A model generated the notes under the pieces. The model ran no database searches. It was not told the DNA's origin and saw only the letters and a list, made by a program, of their open reading frames with translations. A stretch of 9,750 nt of DNA from Desulfomicrobium sp. (GTDB lineage: Bacteria; Desulfobacterota; Desulfovibrionia; Desulfovibrionales; Desulfomicrobiaceae), in assembly GCA_003542385.1 (NCBI GenBank), contig DPKT01000210.1:655-10404 (forward strand). The letters run 5' to 3'. Made by a program: the position numbers and the translations under genes. Numbering within the stretch: position 1 is the first letter of the stretch; each line of letters starts with the position of its first letter. Shown in pieces: positions 1 through 5,103 of the stretch.

Positions 1-28
1 CGACTGTCCGACCGAGCCAGGCATCGTT

Positions 29-89
29 GGCGGAAACGTCGCCAAACGCTCCACCCGGGCCTGCCGCACCGGAACGCGACGTTTCCGCC
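29..89. repeat. Perfect 14-bp inverted repeat
   Basis: The left arm ggcggaaacgtcgc (29-42) is the exact reverse complement of the right arm gcgacgtttccgcc (76-89), separated by a 33-base GC-rich loop. Pairing stops at both ends of the arms. The long loop and absence of a T-run argue against a simple terminator. Nesting inside the longer imperfect stem 1-18/203-220 suggests it is one arm of a larger fold. Confidence 0.8.
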
Positions 90-92
90 GTA

Positions 93-124
93 CGAGGCCC
101 GTGAGGAAGTTTCGACGGGCCTCG
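93..124. repeat. Perfect 10-bp hairpin
   Basis: cgaggcccgt (93-102) pairs exactly with acgggcctcg (115-124) across a 12-base loop. It begins three bases after the neighbouring 14-bp inverted repeat, so the two hairpins stand side by side. No T-tract follows on either strand, so it does not look like a stand-alone intrinsic terminator. Confidence 0.75.
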
Positions 125-164
125 GCAGAGACCGCCCGACACGCGGCCGCCCCGCAACGCCCTC

Positions 165-185
165 CACTCTTCACTCTTCGCTCTT
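165..185. repeat. Three tandem heptamers
   Basis: The bases read cactctt, cactctt, cgctctt: three adjacent 7-base units with one changed base in the third. The tract is pure pyrimidine apart from one purine per unit. It lies inside the gene-free, hairpin-rich left edge. No function is evident. Replication slippage or an unpaired linker within the putative structured RNA are both possible. Confidence 0.6.
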
Positions 186-230
186 GAAGGAAGACCGCCG
201 GAAGCTCGACCGGACAGCCGACCCTCTCGG

Positions 231-557
231 TCAGGGCTGCTCGTAAAACACGTACGTCGCGAACTCCGCGACCTCGAAGTACACTTTCTTCTCGCCCGGC
301 CCGACCTTGCCGTCGAAATCCGTGTCGGCCACGCCGTAGCCGAAACGGTAGCCCCGGGCCTGGCGGTCCGAGGTGCCGTAGGCCGTGGACAGCTTGTCGA
401 TCTTGATGAAGCGGTGGACGAGCTTGTCCCCGGAGAATACCTCAAGGACACCGTTGGTCCCGGTCCAGTTCTGGATGGAGCGTCCCAACTGGTTCTGGGC
501 TTCCTGCGTGCAGCCGAAAAGGCCGGCCAGCAGGAACGCGATCATGATCTTCCGCAT
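231..557 (-). CDS. Small lipoprotein with an EF-hand-like calcium loop
   Basis: Predicted 108-residue exported lipoprotein of unknown function. The N-terminus is a lipoprotein signal peptide: Arg-Lys at 2-3, a hydrophobic core at 4-14 and a lipobox Leu-Phe-Gly-Cys with the lipidated Cys at 16 (Phe at the -2 position is less usual). Mature protein would be anchored in a membrane leaflet, facing the periplasm in a Gram-negative cell. Residues 78-89 read DTDFDGKVGPGE, with Asp at loop positions 1, 3 and 5, Gly at 6, Val at 8 and Glu at 12: a complete EF-hand calcium-binding loop. Only one such loop is present, and flanking residues are beta-prone (aromatic and Val-rich) rather than clearly helical. 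The start is supported by a GGAGG ribosome-binding site four bases upstream. It follows the metallopeptidase gene by 22 bp and is probably cotranscribed. I do not recognise a named family; calcium binding is inference from the loop alone. Confidence 0.8.
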   Translation of the reverse strand: MRKIMIAFLLAGLFGCTQEAQNQLGRSIQNWTGTNGVLEVFSGDKLVHRFIKIDKLSTAYGTSDRQARGYRFGYGVADTDFDGKVGPGEKKVYFEVAEFATYVFYEQP

Positions 558-561
558 CGTT

Positions 562-566
562 CCTCC
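562..566 (-). promoter_or_regulatory. Ribosome-binding site of the lipoprotein gene
   Basis: The minus strand reads GGAGG, then AACG, then the ATG at 557. It lies in the 22-bp gap after the metallopeptidase stop and fixes the lipoprotein start. Confidence 0.8.
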
Positions 567-579
567 GTTTTTCCCGGAT

Positions 580-1314
580 TCATCGCCGGGTCTTATCCCC
601 CAGGTCCGCCTTGCGCCACTTGGTCCAGGCCGGAAGGTCGGCCCAGGCGGTCCTGATCAACTCCTCGTGCAGGTCCGCCTGCGGGTCGAGTTCCCGCAGC
701 GCGGCCTTGAAGGCTGGTCCGTGGTTGCGGTGCGCCACGTGGCAGAGCTCGTGGAGCACGATGTTGCGCGCCAGCGGCCGGGGAAGAAAAAGAAGCTTGG
801 CGTTGAGACTGATACCTCCCCGCGCCGAACAGCTGCCCCAACGCCCGGCCTGGTTCCGCACCCGAACGCTCGAAATGGTCACCCCATGCAGATGCGCAAG
901 CTCCCGGCAGAACGGGACGAGATGGCACGTGCCCAGGTCGGCCAGCCACATCTGCAGCAGCAGCGCCCCGGCGCCGGTCTCTCCGACGGGCAGCAGCACG
1001 CGAAGCTGCGTTTCCGCGACATGCAGTTCGGGCCGGACGCCTTCGCCGTAGGACACGCAAAATTTGCGATCAAGGAACGCGAGTTCGACCGTATCCGGCA
1101 AGGGGTTCTGCCCAGGCGCCTGGCCCCGGGTTTCGAGGTCGGCCAGACGCTCCATGAGCCAGGATTTGTGCCGTTCGAGGATGGACGGCACTTCGGACGC
1201 CGAAACCCTGTACGGCAGGACGACCTCGATCCCCCGACAGGAGCGCATCTTGAGCCAGACCTTGCGCGCCCTGGGGTTGCGGGTCACGGTGACGGGGATG
1301 GAATTCCACTGCAT
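580..1314 (-). CDS. YgjP-type (COG1451, M48-like) zinc metallopeptidase
   Basis: A 244-residue cytoplasmic protein of the YgjP/DUF45 family, predicted zinc-dependent metallopeptidases whose substrates are mostly unknown. Residues 6-34 match the family's N-terminal strand region (an IPVTV start and basic R-N-P-R-A-R-K). The RWGSCS motif is at 158-163 with the following N-K-L segment around 171-174. The zinc site is HELCH at 188-192 with the third likely ligand His198 in NHGPAF. His188, His192 and His198 bind metal and Glu189 is the catalytic base by family analogy. There is no signal peptide or membrane segment. The chosen ATG gives a normal family N-terminus, and no ATG, GTG or TTG occurs in frame between it and the preceding gene's stop region. 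The odd point is that no Shine-Dalgarno sequence precedes it: the upstream bases are the T-tract and stem of the terminator at 1320-1342. The lipoprotein gene follows after 22 bp. Family assignment is firm; role unknown. Confidence 0.9.
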   Translation of the reverse strand: MQWNSIPVTVTRNPRARKVWLKMRSCRGIEVVLPYRVSASEVPSILERHKSWLMERLADLETRGQAPGQNPLPDTVELAFLDRKFCVSYGEGVRPELHVAETQLRVLLPVGETGAGALLLQMWLADLGTCHLVPFCRELAHLHGVTISSVRVRNQAGRWGSCSARGGISLNAKLLFLPRPLARNIVLHELCHVAHRNHGPAFKAALRELDPQADLHEELIRTAWADLPAWTKWRKADLGDKTRR

Positions 1315-1319
1315 GGACG

Positions 1320-1342
1320 AAAAAGGGCGGCTTTCGCCGCCC
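1320..1342 (-). terminator. Intrinsic terminator after the PEP synthase-like gene
   Basis: Minus-strand RNA gives a perfect 7-bp stem GGGCGGC / GCCGCCC closed by a GAAA (GNRA-type) tetraloop, followed directly by five T. It begins five bases after the TAA of the PEP synthase-like gene. Its T-tract ends only five bases before the ATG of the metallopeptidase gene, so it occupies the place where that gene's ribosome-binding site should be. Confidence 0.9.
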
Positions 1343-1346
1343 TCGA

Positions 1347-4300
1347 TTACCAGATCTTGGTCCTTTGCTCCGCCAGAGCTTTCTCCTGCTCCTCGAAGTC
1401 GGCGAACCCGGCCTGATGCAGGGCATCCCTGACCGTGGTCTGCCAGTCCCAGTTGGCGTAGATGACCGGCTTGTGGAAGATGCTGCGGAAGGAGGCCAGT
1501 TCCTGACGGTAGAAGTCCTCCTTGGCGCTGCCGAGGTTGGACTGCAGCTGCTCGTGCAGGCGGGCCAGCTCGCCTTCGTACCAGTCCATGAGATCTGCGC
1601 CGGAGGTGTTCTTCTTGAGAATGTGCTCGTAGCGGTTCTCGGCCAGGAGCATGTGCAGGCGCTCCAGGTGCTGTTCCGTGAGCCAGTCGCCCAGGCCCGA
1701 GAGCGGGATGTTCTCGGACTCGACCTCGGCAATGTCGAACTTGGTCTGCTGGTAGGTGTCCGGCACGACCGAGGCGGAAACGATGCCGGCGATGCACACC
1801 AGACCGCGGATGATCTTGGAGTTGGACACGCCCTGGCCGCAGAAGCCGACCTTCTTGCGGAACTTCTGGCCCGTGAAGATGGTCGTCAGGATGGCCCAGA
1901 CCACCGCCGGGTCCTCCTCGTCGTAGATGTGGCGCAGGCGGGCGTTGTCGCGGTCGGTTCCGAGCACCAGCTGGGTCATGTCGTTGGAGCCGATGGAGAA
2001 CCCGTCGAACTCCTTGATGAATTCCTTGGCCAGCACGGCGTTGCTGGGGATCTCGGACATGAGGATGATCTTCAGCCCCGAGTCTCCGGACTGGATATGG
2101 TGCACCTGCTGGAGGTAGCGCTTCATGGAGCGGGCCTCTTCGAGGGTGCGCACGAAGGGCAGCATGAGGTGCAGGTTCACGCCACCGAATGCGCCGCGGG
2201 CCAGCTTGAAGGACTCCAATTCCCAATCGTGGATGTTGCGCGACACGCCGCGGTAGCCGAGCATGGGGTTGTCCTCATGCCCCTCGAACAGCAGGCCGCC
2301 CAAAAGGTTGCGGTACTCGTTGGTCTTGTAGTCCGTGGTGCGGTAGACGATTGTCTTGCCGTGGAAGGCCATGGCGAAGAGGGCCAGGCCCTGGGCCAGG
2401 GACTGGATGTACAGCTCCTTGCCGCTGCGGTAGCCGCGGGCCTTGAGGATCTCGCGGATCTTCTCCGGCAGGGTGCGGACCGTGTCCATCTCCTGCTGCA
2501 GGCCGACCTTCTTGGCCACGTCCTCGCGCATGGCGGAGATCTTCTCCAGGATGGCGACAATGACCGGGTCCTTCTCGATGCGGGACACGTCGCGGGCGAT
2601 GGCGTCCTGAATCTCGTGGCGGCGGCGCTGGGACTGCGGGTCGGAGCCCAGGTTCTCCAACTCGTCGGAGTAGCCCATGATGACGGCCACGTGGTCCTTC
2701 AGGTCATGGGAGGTCTTCAGGACCTCGAAACGCTGGGTGGCGAACTCCAGATGCTCGTCGAGCTTCTTGTCCAGTTCGCGCAGCTGGCGGTGGATGGCCA
2801 GGACCTCGTCGGTGCCCTTGGCGCCTTCGCGCTCGGTCAGCTCCTCCATCTTGCGGCCCAGGCCTGTGACGATGCCCACGTAGCTGCGCAGCTTGATATC
2901 CAGGGAAATGATGCCGGCGGCCATCTGCTCGGACACGATCTTGGTCAGGTCGTTCTCGAGGACCGTCAGCTTCTCGGTGACCACGTTCTCCAGGGTGCCC
3001 AGGTCGTAGGCCTCCAGGGCCAGGGGATGGACGCCGATGTTGCCGAGCATGAACTCGGCGCGCAGCAGGCCCACCTCGAAATCAGGCACGTCGCGCAGGC
3101 GCGACAGGAAGAGGGACTGCCCCACGTCGGCCAGGATCAGGCCGACCTTGGTCTTGGTGTCCGGCAGTTCGCTGACGTCGATCTCGCCGCCCACGTCGAC
3201 CAGCGGCAGAAGCCCGCGGTAGACCTTGCCGCGCGAGCCGTCCACGGTCACGTCCTGGCCGTCCAGGGTGCGCAGCTTCTCCAGGCGCTTGATGCCGATG
3301 ACGGCCGGGATGCCCAGTTCACGGGAGGTGATGGCCGCGTGGCTGGTGTCGCCGCCGGCGTCAGCCATGATGGCCGAGGCGATGCGCATGCCCGGCACCA
3401 TGTCCGGGTCCGTGCGCTCGGCCGCCAGGACGTTGCCTTTGTTGATCTTGTTCAGTTCCAGGGCCGAGCGCAGGTAGCGTACCTGGCCCTGACCCGCGCC
3501 GCGGGACGCGCCGTTGCCCTCAAGGAGCACTTCGGCATGTTTGGCGGCCTCGGGGTCCACTTCCTTGCGGCGCATGAAAATCGTGTGCGGGTGGTGATCC
3601 AGCTCTTCGTTCCAGCGGGTCTCGGGGCGGGCCTGCACGAACCACAGGCGGTCCCACTGGTCGATGCAGAACTCCGAGTCCATGATCATGCCGCCGTAGC
3701 CCTTGCTGATGCAGCGCACACCCTTGGCCACGGATTCGGCCTGGGCCAGGGACAGGGACCAGCGGAATGCCATGTCTTCGGGCACGGCCTCGACCTTGGT
3801 GCCGCGGCCGGATTCCTTGTAGACGATGCGCTTGTCCTTGCAGCCCATGTAGCGGATGACGATCTCCTGACCGTCCTCACGCTGAAAGACATAGAATTTG
3901 TCGGGGGTGACCAGGCCGCTGACCACGGCTTCGCCAAGGCCGTAGCTTGCGTCGATGGACACGAGATCCTTGCGGGACGTGCCGCGGCAGCCCGTGGAGG
4001 TGTCGGCAGAGAAGGCCGTGCCCGAGATGACCGGGTTGATCATGCGCATGATGCAGACGGAAAGGGACGTGTTCTCGATGGCCCATTCCTGCTTGGCCTT
4101 GATGGCGATGGAGTCGTCGCCCGTCTGCTCGGCCTTGGCCACGGCGTCGAGGATGGCCTCGCGGCGGTAGGTCATGGAGCGCAGGTTGTAGGCCGAGGCG
4201 CAGTCCCAGTGATAGGCCTGGACCACATAGTTCTCGCCCACGATATTGAGGTAGGTGTCCTGCAGGCCGGCGAAGGCCTTCTTGCGGCTGTCCTCGCCGG

Positions 4301-4940
4301 CGGCCGAGGAGCGCACGGCCACGGGCTCGTTCTCCAGGCCCGCTTCCTTGCAGATGTCGAGGTAGGCGCCGCGCACGGCGTCGGCCACTTCCTTGGGCAG
4401 ATCGACGGAAAGAATGGCCACCTGCACGAGCACCGAGCGCTTGCGCAGCTGGTCGATGCCCTCGGGGGAGACGGCGAAGCCCTCGACGACGTTGTTGATG
4501 AAGGTGCGCAGACGGATGAGGGTTCCTTCCTGCTTCTTGGCGGCTTCCTTCACGTCGAGGGCGATCTTGCGGACGAATTTCTGGAGGAACTCGGAGTCCT
4601 TGTTGATCTCGGCGTCGCTCCAGTCCGTGGTGTCGTAGGCCCTGTCCACGGTGCTGCGGACCAGGGCGGCGTTGACCTTGGTCTCGTCGAGAAGCTTATG
4701 GAAGGCGATGGAGGAAACGGCCCTGAACTGCGGGGCGCGGATGCCCTCGATGGTGCTGATGATGGCGGTGTTGTAGTTCTTGCCGCCGACCAAAAGCTCC
4801 GCCTCCTCGCCAATGGTCACGATGTCCTTGCCGGTCAGGATGAGCTGCTTCTGAATCAGCTCCAACTGCTCCGCGGACGGCGTGCCTTTATCCGACGCAT
4901 CGGCTTTCTTCTTGGAACCCTTCTTCTCGCTCTCAGCCAT
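1347..4940 (-). CDS. ppsA: Phosphoenolpyruvate synthase-like protein with large insertion and C-terminal extension
   Basis: 1197-residue cytoplasmic PEP synthase (pyruvate, water dikinase) homologue; the enzyme turns pyruvate, ATP and water into PEP, AMP and phosphate for gluconeogenesis. E. coli PpsA has about 792 residues. Domains in order: a charged N-terminal tail (1-25); PPDK_N/ATP-grasp nucleotide-binding domain (about 40-445), with VGGKN at 51-55, AVRSSAAGED at 208-217 and WFVQARPET at 433-441; phosphohistidine swivel domain (about 500-580), with GGDTSHAAI and catalytic His534; PEP/pyruvate-binding TIM barrel starting at VGLLRAEF (623-630) and resuming near 840, with RTTDYKTNEY (867-876), NPMLGYRG (891-898), MLPFVRT (926-932), GSNDMTQ (984-990) and catalytic Cys1034 in GFCGQG. 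Thr532, two residues before the His, is where bifunctional PSRP regulators phosphorylate other PEP synthases. Residues about 645-838 are a charged helical insertion, and about 1075-1197 an extension without a match I know. The start has an AAGGAGG site; the longer frame to 5012 has none. Confidence 0.9.
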   Translation of the reverse strand: MAESEKKGSKKKADASDKGTPSAEQLELIQKQLILTGKDIVTIGEEAELLVGGKNYNTAIISTIEGIRAPQFRAVSSIAFHKLLDETKVNAALVRSTVDRAYDTTDWSDAEINKDSEFLQKFVRKIALDVKEAAKKQEGTLIRLRTFINNVVEGFAVSPEGIDQLRKRSVLVQVAILSVDLPKEVADAVRGAYLDICKEAGLENEPVAVRSSAAGEDSRKKAFAGLQDTYLNIVGENYVVQAYHWDCASAYNLRSMTYRREAILDAVAKAEQTGDDSIAIKAKQEWAIENTSLSVCIMRMINPVISGTAFSADTSTGCRGTSRKDLVSIDASYGLGEAVVSGLVTPDKFYVFQREDGQEIVIRYMGCKDKRIVYKESGRGTKVEAVPEDMAFRWSLSLAQAESVAKGVRCISKGYGGMIMDSEFCIDQWDRLWFVQARPETRWNEELDHHPHTIFMRRKEVDPEAAKHAEVLLEGNGASRGAGQGQVRYLRSALELNKINKGNVLAAERTDPDMVPGMRIASAIMADAGGDTSHAAITSRELGIPAVIGIKRLEKLRTLDGQDVTVDGSRGKVYRGLLPLVDVGGEIDVSELPDTKTKVGLILADVGQSLFLSRLRDVPDFEVGLLRAEFMLGNIGVHPLALEAYDLGTLENVVTEKLTVLENDLTKIVSEQMAAGIISLDIKLRSYVGIVTGLGRKMEELTEREGAKGTDEVLAIHRQLRELDKKLDEHLEFATQRFEVLKTSHDLKDHVAVIMGYSDELENLGSDPQSQRRRHEIQDAIARDVSRIEKDPVIVAILEKISAMREDVAKKVGLQQEMDTVRTLPEKIREILKARGYRSGKELYIQSLAQGLALFAMAFHGKTIVYRTTDYKTNEYRNLLGGLLFEGHEDNPMLGYRGVSRNIHDWELESFKLARGAFGGVNLHLMLPFVRTLEEARSMKRYLQQVHHIQSGDSGLKIILMSEIPSNAVLAKEFIKEFDGFSIGSNDMTQLVLGTDRDNARLRHIYDEEDPAVVWAILTTIFTGQKFRKKVGFCGQGVSNSKIIRGLVCIAGIVSASVVPDTYQQTKFDIAEVESENIPLSGLGDWLTEQHLERLHMLLAENRYEHILKKNTSGADLMDWYEGELARLHEQLQSNLGSAKEDFYRQELASFRSIFHKPVIYANWDWQTTVRDALHQAGFADFEEQEKALAEQRTKIW

Positions 4941-4945
4941 CTTCG

Positions 4946-4952
4946 CCTCCTT
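4946..4952 (-). promoter_or_regulatory. Ribosome-binding site of the PEP synthase-like gene
   Basis: The minus strand reads AAGGAGG followed by CGAAG and the ATG at 4940, an ideal site and spacing. It decides the start: the in-frame ATG at 5012 adds 24 residues with no homology and lacks such a site. Confidence 0.9.
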
Positions 4953-4982
4953 CGTGCGCGATTCGATCACATTCAAGCCCGC

Positions 4983-5043
4983 AAAAAACTGGGCATGGGG
5001 TACAGCCGACAAGACGGCTCGTCAACAACGCCGACCCCTCATG
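4983..5043 (-). promoter_or_regulatory. Foldable 5' leader of the PEP synthase-like gene, possible attenuator
   Basis: In minus-strand RNA, CAT-(GA)-GGGGT (5043-5034) pairs with ACCCCATG (5001-4994): 8 bp with a two-base bulge. Inside it AGCCG (5019-5015) pairs with CGGCT (5008-5004) across a 6-base loop. Five bases after the outer stem comes a run of six T (4988-4983). A small alternative stem GCCC/GGGC (4994-4991 with 4980-4977) loops out that T-run and would compete with the outer stem. The arrangement lies between the possible promoter and the ribosome-binding site. A transcription attenuator is a guess; I recognise no known riboswitch class. Confidence 0.3.
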
Positions 5044-5053
5044 ACACGAAAAA

Positions 5054-5080
5054 ATGATATACAAAAGTTCTTGACAGCAA
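5054..5080 (-). promoter_or_regulatory. Possible sigma-70 promoter for the PEP synthase-like gene
   Basis: This is the most AT-rich stretch between the large genes. On the minus strand TATCAT (5059-5054; five of six to TATAAT) lies 15 bases after TTGCTG (5080-5075; three of six to TTGACA). The match and spacing are weak, but the terminator just upstream means the gene probably needs its own promoter here, about 115 bases before the start codon. Confidence 0.35.
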
Positions 5081-5103
5081 AAGGACAGGCCCGAAGGCCT
5101 GTC
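5079..5103 (-). terminator. Intrinsic terminator after pyruvate carboxylase
   Basis: Minus-strand RNA gives a perfect 8-bp stem GACAGGCC / GGCCTGTC with the very stable UUCG tetraloop, followed by CTTTT. The first stem base directly abuts the TAA of the carboxylase gene. The short T-run could permit partial read-through to the PEP synthase-like gene. Confidence 0.85.

Larger units (their letters stand above)
1..220 (-). other. Structured non-coding region, possible structured 3' UTR, small RNA or MITE-like element
   Basis: No credible gene lies in the first 230 bases, but the region is rich in inverted repeats. Bases 1-18 and 203-220 are complementary at 14 of 18 positions. The four mismatches (3/218, 11/210, 12/209, 18/203) all become G-U wobbles if the minus strand is transcribed, and are unpairable A-C in plus-strand RNA. 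Two perfect stems nest inside (29-42/76-89 and 93-102/115-124). On the minus strand the outer stem would begin 10 nt after the stop codon of the lipoprotein gene, so a structured 3' UTR or a processed small RNA is one reading. A small transposon-derived repeat with 18-bp imperfect terminal inverted repeats is the other. The element touches the window edge, so the outer stem could continue and any target duplication on that side is unseen. No T-tract typical of an intrinsic terminator follows any stem. Confidence 0.45.

Noticed and set aside
1..230. CRISPR array, tRNA or IS end at the left edge
   Set aside because: There are no regularly spaced direct repeats beyond one short heptamer run, no cloverleaf with a TTCGA-type loop, and no transposase fragment.
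580..2226. A 548-codon minus-strand frame that would extend the metallopeptidase upstream
   Set aside because: The first 304 residues are an out-of-frame reading of the PEP synthase gene (Arg, Pro, His and Gly-rich). The family's N-terminus begins at the ATG at 1314.
4941..5012. Upstream ATG at 5012 for the PEP synthase-like gene
   Set aside because: No ribosome-binding site and no similarity in the added 24 residues, whereas the ATG at 4940 has an ideal AAGGAGG.
1365..5057. A 1230-codon plus-strand open frame opposite the PEP synthase-like gene
   Set aside because: Its translation is low-complexity (His, Val, Leu, Gln, Asp-rich) with no recognisable motif, as expected from the antisense of a GC-rich gene with strong third-position bias. 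The minus-strand frame has full domain matches.
5077..5098. Sigma-54 promoter on the minus strand (GG...TTGC)
   Set aside because: The GG and GC elements are 11 or 12 bases apart rather than the required 10, and the match overlaps the carboxylase terminator.
5071..5099. TTGACA on the plus strand as a promoter -35 box
   Set aside because: No -10-like hexamer lies 16-18 bases downstream (the bases there are the GC terminator stem) and there is no plus-strand gene to serve.
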